Source of the DNA: Cryptomeria japonica
Taxonomy: Eukaryota; Streptophyta; Pinopsida; Cupressales; Cupressaceae
DNA length: 64,000 nt
Assembly: GCF_030272615.1 (NCBI RefSeq)
Contig: NC_081410.1
Location: 221,333,415-221,397,414, forward strand
Direction: 5' to 3'
Of the stretch, positions 35,236 to 47,800 are shown in pieces (position 1 is the stretch's first letter; each line of letters starts with the position of its first letter). Position numbers and translations under genes: made by a program. The notes under the pieces are model-generated. The model saw only the letters and a program-made list of their open reading frames with translations. It was not told the DNA's origin and did not search any database.

Positions 35236-37200
35236 ATGCATCGAAGAAGGAGAGATCCCCTTGGGAGATTCCTTCCTGATTTGGATAACTCTGATGAATA
35301 TCCATCTAAAAATTCCACTGAGCCAGAACTTGACCACTTTGTGCAACTCTTTGTAGACATAGATAACTTAATTCCTCCACCAGAACCACTACCTGACGAA
35401 GATCTAACTGATGCATTAGTTGTTTACCAAGGCATTATGGCTGGCAGAGGTGGTGGTGGAAACCATCCACCCCCACCCCCTAACTAACCTTCAAATTTCC
35501 CATACCTCCACAAGGAGCCAATGCCAATCTGAAAAACATCCCTCCTTCTGCTCTTCCTCACTTCTATGGCCTTATTACAGAAGATCCAGATACCTTTCTC
35601 ATTGAATTTGATGTCCTATGCAGAAGCTATGATTACACTAAAAATGGACACTGCCTCAAAATTATTTCCATCCACATTGAAGGATTTTGTTCTCTGATGG
35701 TTCATGTCCTTAGGAGAAGATTTTGTCAGTGACTGGGACAACAAGAAGGAAAAAATTATTAAGAAATACAAAGATTATTGTAGCAGAAGTGATATGAGGG
35801 GAGATGATATTTTCAAGATGCAACAAAAAGATGAAGAGTCCCTAGAAGATTATGTAGGAAGATTTCTCTTTTGTCTGAAGAAATCCCAACATAATCAGCT
35901 AAGTGAAGATTCAAAAAAATTGGTCTTCTTAAGCAGAGTCAATGAAGATTGTATAGATTCTCTCAACCTCATGGTTGAAGGATATATTACTCAGGCTACA
36001 TGGAGTGACATACAACTACTTTGCCATAATTATTCAAGAGTTGCATTAAGGAACCTAGAGGATCCAAGTACATGTCATCAAAAAACAAATCTAACTCTGG
36101 AGTTTAAAAAATAGAGTTGACCAATCTACTCAAAGATTTTCACCAACACATCATCAATAATATGGCCACACAAATTGACACTCTCGAAGCCAAACAGAAA
36201 CATGAAGTTGTAGAAGCAATGCTGTCTAAATTTTATCCACATTGTAGACAAAAGAAAAAGGAGTGCAGATGTAAAAAGATGGCTAGTATTGACAACAAAA
36301 TGCATCAAACCAACTTTCATCAAAGCGAGGATGATAAAGGACAAATTTTCTTTGTGGCACAAATAAAACCATGGCTTCAAAGACAAGGTATGCCACCTGA
36401 TCCTTTATCTTTTAATGGTCCATATTCATATGCATCCAATAATCAATGGCAAAACCAATATCCTCCTAATACAAGCAATTATGGGAGCCCTCAATGGAAC
36501 TATCAACCTAATTCTTGGTTTGGACCCCAAGGTCAATGGCAACCACCTTAAGGAAATTGGCAGTTACCTCAAGCAAATTGGCAGGCTCAACAACCTAGCT
36601 GGCCCCAACAACAGCCTTGGAGAGGACAACAATGGCCTAACTAGGTTAATCCTCCTCCAACCTCTCAGCCAACTATTATGCCACCTACAAACGTTTCACC
36701 AAGACCTACACAACTTCCTACTCAGCCTGCCCCTAATCCTAACAATAAACCACAATAACAAATTGTGTATTCAATGGAGTTTAACCAATATCCTACTTAC
36801 TCAGTTAATATCAGTGATGTTCATCTAAGATTAGAAAAAACTTTGCAATCACTAGCTACTCTAGTAATCACATAGTTAACCAATGAGAAGGAAAAAATGG
36901 TTGAATCAACCCCAATTTTGAAACCGAATGACCCTAAGGATCCAAACCCTCCATTCTCTCAAAGATTGGCTCAACCAAAATTTGTTCATGAGCCAACATT
37001 TGATTTTCTAGATCAGCTTAAGCAAGTCTCCATAAAAATTCCTCCTTTCTAGGCCATTTAGGATAACCTATATATAGAAAATCTCTCAGGGAAGCTTGTT
37101 TAAAGAAACCTAGACGAAAGAAAAAAGACCATACAAAATTTCATGTTTTGGGTAAACTAGCTGACATCATGCTGGGAAAAGTGATCATACCTAAGTATTC
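35236..37200 (+). pseudogene. Athila/Tat gag
   Basis: Pieces in several frames: 35236-35487 (MHRRRRDPLGRFLPDLDNSD...), 35704-36114 (capsid-like, with FKMQQKDEESLEDYVGRFLF and LRNLEDPSTCHQ) and 36117-36551. After these comes a Trp/Gln/Pro-rich stretch (NWQLPQANWQAQQPSWPQQQ) and a conserved pre-protease segment near 36990-37050 (FDFLDQLKQVSIKIPPF). A Cys/His-containing segment (FYPHCRQKKKECRC) lies near 36230. Stops and frameshifts mean no product. In intact relatives this forms the virus-like particle. Confidence 0.75.
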
Positions 37201-40200
37201 AGATTCTGGTAGTCTAGTTGTTCAATTATGATAAATGGAGTCATGATTCAAAATGCTCCAATAGACTTAGGAGCTGCTATTAATGTAATGACCAAGGAGA
37301 TTATGCAAAGTCTAAATTTGGCCCATATAAGACCTACTCATACAATTCTCCAATTAGCTGATAGTTCCATAATTAAACTAGATGGTATCATGGAAGACAT
37401 TGTAGTAACTCTTGAATCTTGGGAATATCCTGCTAATTTTATGATTCTACACCTAAGACTACTTTGGGAGGCTATCCAATTATTTTGGGAAGACCTTGGT
37501 TGGCTACTACAGATGCTTACATTGGTTACAAATTTGGGAACATGGCTATCTCAAATGGAGATAGTACAAAAAATTGACACTCTTTCCACTTGCTCAACCT
37601 CAAGAAGAATTAGAGAACTTTGTTTGGTCTAATTTGGGAGAGGAATTTGAAGAAGATGCTAAATCTATGGTAAAAATTATGATGATTGATAGAAGTCCTC
37701 TTCTCCATATCTATGATGAAGTTCAACTGTTGTTACAAGTGTTGAATAATACATGCACACAAGAAGCTCCAGCAAAAGATATTGTTGGAAATTCTGAATG
37801 CTCTTCAAAACAACAATTACAAACATCTGATTTTCTTACTCGAGCATTTCTTCACACTTTATTAACTCAAGAAGTCAAGCTACCGAGTGAGAATGAAGCC
37901 TCAATAAAAGAAATGACTAAACAAATTGAAGTGGCACCTGGAAAGCAACTCATTATCAACAATCAACTCTCAACACAACAAGAGTAGTCATTTAGAGAAT
38001 TACTATAGGAAAACAATGTGCCTTTCCTTAGGATTGTACTAATATGGTGGGCTTAGATCCTAAGCTATGTACTCATAGAATCTAAATTCAAGAGAACACT
38101 AAGGCAATCAGACAACCTCAAAGAAGAGTTAATCCAACCCTTAGAAAAATTGTGAAGACAAAATTACAAAAGCTATTAGATGTTGGATTCATCTACCCCA
38201 TCTCAGACAGTCAATGGGTTTCACCATTTGTAATTGTTCCTAAAAATAATGGTAAATGGAGAGTGTGTGTATATTATAAAGAATTAAACAAAGCTACCAA
38301 AAAAGATCACTTTCCACTACCTTTCATTGATCAGGTATTTGATTCTCTGGTAGGTAAGAAATATTTCTCATTTCTTGATGGGTTTAGTGGTTATAATTAG
38401 ATACAAATTGCACCAAAGGACCAGGACAAGACAACTTTCACTTGTCTCTAGGGAACTTATGCTTACTTTGTCCTTCCATTTGGGTTATGTAATGCTCCAA
38501 AAACGCTTCAAAGAGTAGGTCTAAGTATTTTTGCAAATATCTCACACAATTGTATGAAAATATATATGGATGATTTTACCATATATGGTGATGAATTTCA
38601 AGAAGCACTTGATAATCTATCTAAGGTGCTACAGAGATGCCAAGATCATAATATGTCCCTCAATAGTGAGAAATTTTTTCTTATGTTGCAAGAGGGAGTA
38701 GTCCTGGGATATTACATTTCAACCAAAGGAATTCAAGTGGATCTTGCTAAAATTGAGGTAATTCAAACTCTTCCAATCCCTACCAAGAAGAAAGATGTAC
38801 ATAGTTTTGGGGGCATGCTAGTTACTAGAGGAGATTTATAAAAAAAAATTATACCATTGCAAGCCCTTTGTATGGTCTTTTGTTAAAAGATGTTGACTTT
38901 TAATGGACACCATTGTGTGACAAAGCATTTCAAGAGCTCAAAATAGTACTCACTCAGGCACCAGTCCTAGAAGGACCCAAGTGGAACTTTCCTTTTTATA
39001 TATTTACTAGTGCCTCTGACCATGCAGTGGGAGAAGTTCTTGCTCGAAAAGAAGGAGCCTTAGAAAATGCAGTATATTTCATTAGCAAAAATTTACAAGG
39101 AGTTGAACTCAATTAAATTGTCACAGAAAAGGAGATGTTAGCAGTCATATATGCTCTCAACAAGTTCAGACATTATATTATAGGATACCAATTCTTTGTT
39201 TATATTGATCATACAACCATAAGAATTTTATATTATCATCATTGACAAACTAGGAAAGACAAATGTTGTTGTTGATTTCTTATCCAGACTTACACACCAA
39301 CCTAATGAGCTTAAAATAGATGACTCTTTTCCAGATGAGCATTTGTTTGCAATCATAGTGCACATACCATGGTATGCAGATATAGCTAATTACTTAGTTA
39401 TGGGTAAGGTACCTAACTCCTTTTCCCCAAAGGACAAAAGAATTTTAATTGAAAAGAGATTTCCATACACATGGGTAAATGGATGTTTGTTATATTCTTT
39501 ACCAAACAATGTTATGAGAAGATGAATTAGAGAAGATGAAACATTTTACATCCTCCATGCATGCCATGATGAACCTTGTGGTGGTCAATTTGCAACGAAA
39601 AGAACAACCATCAAGATACTTAACACAATGTATTATTGGCCTACTCTAAATAAGGATGCAACCAACTATACTAGAAAATGTGATAGATGCCAGAGGATGG
39701 GGTGCCCAACAAATTTAGATGAGATGCCACTATATCCATTGGTAGTTGCTACCCCATTTAATAAATGGGGTATGGACTTCATTAGTCCAATCGATCCTCC
39801 CTCTAATGGAAATTCCTACATCTTAATCTGTACCGACTACCTAACTAAATGGGTTGATGTCAAAGAAATGAAACATGCCAGGGACAATAAAGTTTCTAGA
39901 GTTCTTGTATGAAGATATATATACCAGATATGGGGTACCTCGAGAACTTGTAACTAATCAAGGTGCATAATTAACATCTAACCTGATTGTTGCTATGATA
40001 AAGGAGTATAATATTAGACATAAAAAGACTACCCCATATCATCCTCATGCCAATGGTCAAGTTGAAGTGACTAGCAGATAAATTGAGGCCATCCTCACCA
40101 AAAATAGTTGTACTGCACATAAAAGATTGGGCAAATCGCCTCCCAGAAGCAGTTTGGGCCTACCGAACATCTTGGAAAACAATGACAGGGTTTACACCAT

Positions 40201-40430
40201 TTGAACTGGTTTATGGTAAACATGATGTCATGCCCATAGAATTTGAGCATAAAACTCTGCATACAATAGTAAAATTGGGTATACAATTGTCAGAGGCACA
40301 ATGAGAAATAATATTGCATCTAAATCAGTTGGATGAATTAAGGAAATCAACATTGCAAAATACACTTTTAGTCCAACAAAATCAAATGAAGTGGCATGAT
40401 AAATACATCGAACCTAAAAAAAATCATGTT
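37201..40430 (+). pseudogene. Athila/Tat pol: protease, reverse transcriptase, RNase H, integrase
   Basis: Protease: APIDLGAAINVMTKEIM near 37258-37308. RT from about 38152, with VSPFVIVPKNNGKWRVCVYY, HFPLPFIDQVFDSL and catalytic YMDDF near 38563. RNase H from about 38913, with FTSASDHAVGEVLA. Integrase with its HHCC finger (HACHDEPCGGQF...CDRCQRMG, 39560-39710) and first catalytic region KWGMDFISP near 39770; later parts are in a shifted frame (PEAVWAYRTSWKT, GFTPFELVYG at about 40145-40230). Frame changes lie near 38840, 39120-39340 and 39900-40080, with many stops. In an intact element this polyprotein copies the RNA and integrates the DNA. Confidence 0.85.
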
Positions 40431-40761
40431 GGGGACTAGGCTTTATTGTATGATTGGACACTACGTCTATCTTTAGTTGGGGGGGCGGAATCGATTGTGA
40501 GCTAAGGTATTGCCATTATTATACCTATACAAATTTGAATAAGCATGTTAATTCAAGTTAAAGGAATGAGTTAGTTTCACCTGCCATTGTTAAAGTCTAG
40601 TTTATTTCTAATTTGGCAAAAAAAAATTATAACTTTTTCCTTTCAAGTCAAGTCTGTGTAAACCTTGTTCTATTTGGAAGCTTGCCTAGCACACACTATT
40701 TTCTCTTGTTGTCTGAAAGTAGAAAAAATTCATATTTCATGTTTAACAGAAAGAGATTTTC

Positions 40762-43386
40762 TTGAAGAAAGTAACAACTGCAGTAATGGGAGTTTCCCCT
40801 ATTAAGAGAGGACCTACAGACCACACTTTGATATTACAAGATGAGGATTGTGAACCTTTGTATAGAGGATTCAGGTGGTTAGATTATTTCTTAAAATTGC
40901 ATACTTATGATGATGATGTAGCGCTCAAATTTGCACAATCTTTGAAGGATGATATGGCTATAGTGAAAGGGTTGAGGATTCCTGTTACAAAGGAGCATAT
41001 TGTTCAAGTTTTTGGGTTGCCTAGGCATGGTGAACCATTTATAGAAACTAATGATGCCAAGTCTTCCAGAGCATAGTTTATAGAGCATGGTGACCCTTCT
41101 TTGAATGTCATTAAGCAAGGAACTAACGGGTTGTATCTTCCACCTCTTTGGGCTCATAGGGTAACTTATATTATTAAGTACATTACTTGCAAGGGGAGAC
41201 AATCTCAATTGCATTTTGTTCATTTCAAATTGTTTAGTCATTTAAGACATGGTAGGCAGATGAATGTTCCAAATTCCTTTTACAATATAGTTAAGAAAAT
41301 GACAACTCAAGTACAAAATGGTAACCTTCAATCTGTGTCTCACCATTTCTTAATTCAGCTATTGGTTGAGAAAGCCCTAGTAGAAAGCAACCCTAGGATG
41401 TAGTGGGTGTATTTTCTTGCGATAAGCAGAGCTCGTCCATCAAGGCAAATTTACATCTCTGGAAAAGATGCAGAGGCTTCATCCTTCAGGCCTACTAGAG
41501 ATCATAGTGAAAATTCTTCTGAGGATGCCACTCAAAAAGTCGCTCAGAAAGTTCCAAAAAAACAGAAACCCTCATCTAAGAGTAAGAAGAATGAAAAATT
41601 GGTGTTGGGAACTAGGGTTCAGAAGAATAAGAAAGAAGGAAATTTTTTTAAAAAGAAAGAAGAAAAGAGACCTACGACCTTTGCAAAAACTCAGAAAATG
41701 GGAGAATCTACAGTAAAAGATGGATCATCTAGCCATAAAAGGAAAAAAATGGAAAGACCTTGTACAGGAAAGAAGCCTACAAGAACTAGTCATAGGCTGA
41801 AAAATAAGTTTAAAGGGAAAGTAGTTGTAGGAGAAATAATTGAAATCTTGAGCTTAAAATTTGATGGGGAAAAATATCCTCAAGAAAACTCTCCTAAGAT
41901 ATTGTCTCAATCCTCTTCTCCTAGTGAAGAAGAGCAAGAATATGAAATGTCTTATTCAGAAGAGTTCTCAGAAGAAGAAGTGGATACCAACACAGGAGGA
42001 AATCAAGAATTGGGTGGAGAAAAATTGACTGAAACAAAGCATGAAATTTAAAACATGGCTTGGACTAATAAGGAGGAGGAACAAAAAGAAGTAGAGGACG
42101 AACAAGAAGAAACAAAAGAAGAAGAGGAAGAAGCAGAAGATGAGGAAGAAGAAGGGACGAGACATTTTGGTAAACATTGATTTAAACATTGGTGATAACA
42201 CTTCTAGACCTCGGCAAATCGGTTAGGATAAGCCTGATAATGAAAGAACCATTGCAACTGGGTTAGGAAATTTGTCTAAGGTTGCTGAGGAAGTGAATCA
42301 AGAAGAACATAAAACAAAAGATAAGGTAAGTGTGCATATTCCACCTTCTTTTTCTTTGGGATTGATTGCTTTTGGATTATTGCAATTATTAGAAAATAGG
42401 GAGGAAGAATGGAAAAAGGAAAAGGAGGCATTATAAAGAAAACTGTAAGAAAAAGATGTAGTAATAAACAAGCTAGAGGATAGGATATATAATTTAGCTA
42501 CTCTGATACCTTAGGTAATGGAATGCAGGCCTTCTCCAAGAGTCTATTCATGTTATTTGAAGGAATTACATCTTTCCTACAAGATAGGTAGGGAGCTATC
42601 AGGACTGAATTCATCATTAATGACTCCCAATGAATTTTTCAATACCTATAAAACATCTCCTCCTGAGAAAAATAATTTACTTTGTGAGTTCTATCTCCAC
42701 AACTATGCTATTTCATACACACCTCAGTGGAACCCACTTCTTTCTATCGAAGATGTTCATCTTAGGGCATTTATGTCCTATATTCAAAATAAAAAATATG
42801 ACGAGTGAATAGGCTAGAGAATATATGGATATGGAACAAGTTTCATTACCACTAAGGGTTGAAGTAGGGGACCTAGATGAAATTTACTATAGATGGAGCA
42901 AACTTACTTCTGATCTAGGGGTTAAAAGAAGGATTTTATCATTAAGGGAAGAAATTCACATTGAATTTGAATGAATGGCAGAAACAACTGCAAAAATGGT
43001 GTATGGACATTTGGCTTGAAGATTTAATGGTTTACCTGAGGACCTCAAGAAATTAGAGCCACATTCTTTGAGAAATTATCATACAGCACTCAGGCGAGCA
43101 ACCACCTATATACATTTAGGGCGGTCATAGTAGGAAAAGTGGATTCCTTTGATCTTCCAACTGCCTATGTTATGGTGGCCTATTCCAGACTGGGAGGAAT
43201 TGTAGTATTATGATGTGAAACAAGAACGAGAAAGATGGGAGAATCTCAGAGAGAACCAGAGGTTCTACTGGATCCCTATTGCTAAAAAATGAGGGGAGAC
43301 TTTTGCTACTGACTTTAGGCTGCTGACTTGGATTGAAAATCAAAATACATCTTTTGAGGGAGCATCTGCTGGTGGACCAACAAAAC
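40762..43386 (+). pseudogene. Extra ORF after integrase in the Athila/Tat element
   Basis: A sense-strand reading region of about 2.6 kb fills the space between integrase and the polypurine tract. Frame 1 runs from 40762 to 42051 with stops at 41074 and 41401. Other frames then carry 42180-42808 and on to about 43386. The first part (LKDDMAIVKGLRIPVTKEHI, VFGLPRHGEP) resembles a domain in accessory ORFs of plant Gypsy elements. The middle is Lys/Ser/Glu-rich, and an extreme Glu-rich tract lies at 42073-42160. The last part is again globular-looking (WIPLIFQLPMLWWPIPDWEE). I see no clear membrane span or signal peptide, so the classic envelope-like role is not shown. Confidence 0.6.
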
Positions 43387-43403
43387 CTTCAGTTGGGGGG
43401 TGT

Positions 43404-44658
43404 GATAAGTCATCGTTTATGCTTCTTTTATAGATAGTTTGTCATCTTAAGGGGTTTCTGTATTTACTGATAGACTTCATAAACATACTTTAATCAACCT
43501 TATATGCTTGTTTTGATAGGTCTTATTGTTTGTAGCTGAAACTTTTATTTGGATAGAACCATGAACCTTATAAATGCAATTATAAGTATTAACTATTTTT
43601 ATGTGTGACTAATGAATATGTTCAAAATAAATGATCATGATGTGTGGATAGAATGTTTGCTCTAACCTTTGCATGGTAGCTGTGTGAAATAATATTTATG
43701 AAGGAACATGGTCTCATTCATAGAAACAACGTAATGTGGACAAAGGATGGACAACAAGGAAGGAAGAGTTCAAAAATCTGTTGAAGACTTGTTTGCTACT
43801 ATCTTTGATCAATAAGGAGTCTGCAGACTAATTCTGATCTATTAGTTGTCATGAGGGATGTTAGAGAGGATATAGGGAAAATATACAAATGTTCAAAGAA
43901 GGACAAGAGTCTCGATTATCTTAGCTTTCCTATATTTTCCAAGTTTTAAATAAAGCTCTCACCTAGATAGTAGGAAGTGGAGTGTATGTTCTAGATTATT
44001 GTTAAGGATGAATATTATAAATCCTTTACGCATTCCTGTGTTAGTTCATGATTTCATATTAGAGTAATGTTATGTTGTTGAAGTTGATTTTTCAATAAAA
44101 GAAAAACATCTACTTTCTAAGTTAATATGGCATTTATGATATGGTCGTGGGCTTAATCAGTTAATTTCTATTATAGCTCTTATTCTAGGAGACTCATCCA
44201 AGGGGGGCCACTTGGTGAGAATTCTGTATGGTTGTCTTTTATGCACTATGTTTCTTAAGTTGTTTAATTTCATTTCAATCACTTGCTTGTTGTTTATTCT
44301 TGCAGCCATAGTTTGTAACTTTGTGACTGTTCCTGCAGCCACAGCATGGTAGAATAGTTATTTTTGTACAAGTTGAAGAATTGGCATTTTGTTAGCAAAA
44401 ATTAATGTTATCCTTAGAGTCATGATTTAAAGTAAATTCCTTTTCTGAAAGTAGTTGTTTAATCATTGTCTAAAATAGGATAGACTTGTTCCTATATATT
44501 CTTATGCATATACTTTGCAGTCCCATTTAAAGTTACACATCCTCAGATTGATGAATAAATGAGTAGGAAGAATGGAATTCAAATAGACACTCAATGGAAA
44601 TTTGTGTCTCTAGTCTGAGTACTTAGCTGTGAGTTATAGTCATTGTTTTGCCACCACA
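43404..44658 (+). repeat. 3' LTR of the Athila/Tat element (1255 bp)
   Basis: Starts TGATAAGTCATCG after cagttggggggtg and ends ttgccaccaca. It is followed by attct, the probable TSD. Confidence 0.85.
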
Positions 44659-44663
44659 ATTCT

Positions 44664-44720
44664 GACAAGAAACAAATAAAAGGAAATTAACTTTACCAAG
44701 TAAAGATTAATTCCTAACAC
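44664..44720 (-). repeat. Copia LTR, right part (element G)
   Basis: On the minus strand it begins TGTTAGGAATTAATC right after a purine-rich GGTGGGGGAGGTGG, the expected polypurine tract. The rest of the LTR is at 33343-33809 across the Athila insertion. Confidence 0.45.
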
Positions 44721-44733
44721 CACCTCCCCCACC

Positions 44734-44842
44734 TTAAGCTTTACTTGGGGAGTTTACATCAAACCCTTCAATGGGTTGCAAACCAAGATTTTTACAATGA
44801 AATTGGAACTTCTCTTTACAAAGTGGTTTTGTTAGAATATCT
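44734..44842 (-). pseudogene. Copia pol C-terminal tail (element G)
   Basis: Minus-strand translation gives DILTKPLCKEKFQFHCKNLG, ending in PSKA and a stop at 44736-44734. This is the conserved end of Copia RNase H. Only about 36 codons remain before the LTR-like sequence starting at 44843. Confidence 0.7.
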
Positions 44843-44945
44843 TGTTGGCATTATATTGTCATTGATGTCAACCGGTATGGAATGATCATCGATAAGTAAG
44901 GAATCTTGACCTGACTGGTGTGCAGGAAGTCGGTGTTAGATTTGA
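44843..44945 (+). repeat. Fragment of a plus-strand Sirevirus-like LTR start (element E)
   Basis: Begins TGTTGGCATTATATTGTCAT and carries tcattgatgtcaacc, words shared with the Sirevirus-like LTRs further on but in opposite orientation. It is cut at 44945, where the LTR of element A begins. Confidence 0.4.
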
Positions 44946-45746
44946 TGATAGTCCCAAAGACACTGAGAGGGGGGGGGGGGGTGAATCAGTGTCTTACTAG
45001 TTTGTTAAATCTTTAAACTTATTTATAACTTTGCAACCCAAAACAATGTATCGGTCAACAAGAAATAGTGCAGTAAACAGAAATAACAGAGACAACATAA
45101 ATCCACACCATAACGCAAGATATTTTAATGAGGAAACCCGGTGTGGGAAAGCCTCGATGGGATTTGTGACCCACAATATTTACTCATTGGCCAATATGAA
45201 TAAATACTACTTACAATAGGGGCCTGCACATGCAGGAAGGCCAACTGCCTGGAGTGCACTGCTCAAAAGAGTCTCACTGACTACAATATGCATAATTAAA
45301 TCCAATACAAAGTACTACTCAAAATAGCATCTCAAATGCTTGGTTCAGTACCAGTTTAAGCTCAGTCAGATACCTTAACCAAAACCTTTCGCTGTCTTTA
45401 CATATACCAATAATAATCACCTATCCATTACCATACCAAAATGATCTCTAAGATCTCATACATATATGAGTCCTTACAATACACTAAGTCGGCTTACAAA
45501 TGATTAATTACATTTACAATATAATTCATATAAGCAAAACTTTATCCCATGTCGGCCTGAGTGCCGGTATACTTCATTTCTGGTAAAATCTGGATGCCGG
45601 TGAAAGTGCCTGTCGGTGTCGGTGCTTGTCGATGCATGGTGTCTGTGATGTCGGTGCATGTGTAGAAACCTATTGCCGGTTGGTTGCCAGTTGGTTTCCA
45701 TCAATGACAACATCAACTATTCTCATTAGAGTGTAGAATGCCAACA
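44946..45746 (-). repeat. 3' LTR of Sirevirus-like Copia element A (801 bp)
   Basis: On the minus strand it starts TGTTGGCATTC directly after AAAGGGGGAGAT and ends GGGACTATCA. Near that end is a C13 run (G13 at 44969-44981 on plus). The order of internal words matches the LTR of element D. Confidence 0.7.
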
Positions 45747-45947
45747 ATCTCCCCCTTTGGCATTGATGGCAACACTCATGAGAAAAATCCAAAATTGCTA
45801 TCCAAAAAAAGTGTGCTCCCCCTGAGCAAGTGATCTCCTCTGTGCATTTATTTTCTCCATACTACTCCTTATTTTTCTCCATACTACTACCCCCCCTTTG
45901 ACATCAATGGCAAAGGATGTCAAAAAGAATCAAAGAATACAAAAATG
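45747..45947 (-). promoter_or_regulatory. Repeated polypurine-tract motifs of element A
   Basis: Three purine motifs on the minus strand lie before the LTR: one with GGGGGAGCA (about 45817), one GCCATTGATGTCAAAGGGGG (about 45889-45915), and the functional-looking CAATGCCAAAGGGGGAGATT at the LTR edge. Multiplied polypurine tracts are a described Sirevirus feature. Confidence 0.65.
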
Positions 45948-47800
45948 CTACCTCATCGCCTGTAACCGGTTGGTTACAATTTGAAAAATGTCCACCAAAA
46001 TTAGGTTTAGGCTCTGCATGAATTTGTTGTTGTCGAAGAGAATGGTCTTAGTCTGCTGGATCATGCCAGTTAGATAGTGCATTTGTTGCTCCAGTGATCG
46101 TTCTCCTTGAACTGTTGCCTTTGATAGATCAACCCGCTGAGTAATGAGACTATTCAATTTTGGACCAAGTTTACTTTTGAGTTCCCATGTTTTCAACCTT
46201 ATCCTTGATTTCTCTTTCTCAAGTTTCTCTAACTTCTCCTCAAAAACTGCCATTTCCTGCTCAAAAACTGAGATAAGTCCCGAGAAACCTATCAAATTAT
46301 CTGCAATATCATCGATTTCTTTTTGTGTCTTCTTGATTTCCTCATCTATATCCTCTGTCAGATGGTGAGGCTTGCAAGCTTCTCTATACAATTCCTTATA
46401 TTCTAAAATTATTGAGTTGAGTACCGGTAATAATGAATCCATATGCTCATTACAGTTTTTGATGGTTTTCTCAAAGAATTCTCCTTTCTCTTTATCTACT
46501 CTTTCCTTTATAGTATCCTCATTCACCTTATCTATAGTTATGACATTTTCAGCAATGAATTTGGACAATGTGTCCAATTTACCTAAAGAATCATTAATGT
46601 GATCTATCTTATAGGCAGGTGCAATCATCTTCAAGATAGGTAATGTGTTATCAATAGCTTTAAATTCTAAGGCATTGCAAAATGTTATCCTCTTGATAGA
46701 ATCCAATAGAACATCTGTTATGTTAGTGGGTCTGAATTCTCCAGTGGATGTGCTTGGTTCTACTATGGGTTTCCTCTCAACAGATGCTTGACCAATTACC
46801 TTCACTATTTCCTCCTTATTTCCATATGTTGCTTCCTCTTTACTTACATTTTATTTCGGTTCCTTCGTCTATGTTTGTACCTCTTCTTTTGATTTTGCAG
46901 TTTGTACAAGTACCTCTTCAACTGTCGGTTTCTCTGATTCTGGTTGCTCTGTGTTAGTTACCTTATCCTCTATTGGTTTCTTAGTCTCTGGTTGCTCTGC
47001 TTGTGTCGGTATCTCAGTCTTCTGAGAGTCAACAGTGTATGTCGGTATCTCAGAGACCTTACTGTCCTTAACATTATCTACCTTAACCTCTGTAGTCTCT
47101 TTATCCACAACAATATTTATATCCTATGTATCCACATTCATGGTGAAAAGTATTTCAGACTCCGGGTTACTATCATCATGAGTTACTTCATCAGTTTCCT
47201 TATCCGGTTGATTTTCTGTATGTACCAGTGATGTTGAAGTTAATGGAGGGGTTTCCTAAGCCAGTGGAGGGATGTTATATGTTACCTTTATAGCAGGTAC
47301 ACCACCAATCTTGCCTTTCCCTTTGTCCTTTCAGTACACCTTAGCAAAATATTTGTCTATTTTTTGTCTTTTCTTTTCCTCTTTCTTTTCCTTTTCAACA
47401 AAAAAGATATCCCATTTGTCCGTAGTCTCATCAGCAATCTCCTTAACTCTACTAGCCATTAGGCTAACCTGTCAATGTCCACTGACAAAAACTGACCGGT
47501 TTTCTTCAGAGATTAGCTCATCAATTTCCTCTCTAGAGTTTACAGGGTGCACTGCCAATAATGCTTCAACTTTTAGCTTTTATCTAGTTCCATCACTGAC
47601 ATTCTTTTAGCTTCTAGCCTTAAATATAAGTCATTCGGTAGATCCTCTACAACTCCAACCAAAATCTTCTTATAGATATCTAAATTCAAAATTATACTGG
47701 CCTCTACAGTGTCCTTGTCTGAATCTTTGTTAATGCGGTTAATGTGGTCTGTTGTAACAAAACCCTTATTTGGCACCTTAACCAGTGGCTTCAACCAATT
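45948..47800 (-). pseudogene. Accessory coiled-coil ORF of element A (env-like position)
   Basis: The minus-strand reading region runs to the polypurine tract. The 285-codon part at 46805-45948 is open. It continues upstream in the same frame through 47108-46869 with stops at 46869 and 46851, and reaches a separate-frame piece at 47794-47573. The upstream half is Glu/Thr/Pro-rich (QPETKKPIEDKVTNTEQPES). The C-terminal half is strongly helical (DEEIKKTQKEIDDIADNL, EEKLEKLEKEKSRIRLKTWE) and ends KLGPKLNSLITQRVDLSKA. Similar ends occur in elements B and C. Sireviruses can carry an env-like ORF here; I see no clear signal peptide or membrane span, so call it an accessory ORF of unknown function. 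Confidence 0.6.

Larger units (their letters stand above)
33810..44658 (+). mobile_element. Athila/Tat-type Ty3/Gypsy element, complete but decayed
   Basis: LTRs at 33810-35082 and 43404-44658 share ordered sequence throughout (tgat.agtcat at the start, ttttgccacca at the end). The site after the 5' LTR, ttggagttgtttctgagg, resembles the Athila/Tat tRNA-Asp primer site with C-to-T-like changes. The polypurine tract cagttggggggtg precedes the 3' LTR. Between them lie gag, protease, RT, RNase H, integrase and a long extra ORF. Stops and frameshifts are frequent. The probable TSD attcc/attct carries one mismatch. Length is 10.85 kb, typical of this clade. Confidence 0.85.

Noticed and set aside
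45948-46805. Host coiled-coil gene of 285 codons
   Set aside because: It lies directly before a Sirevirus-like polypurine tract and LTR on the same strand, and has relatives in elements B and C, so it belongs to the retrotransposon.
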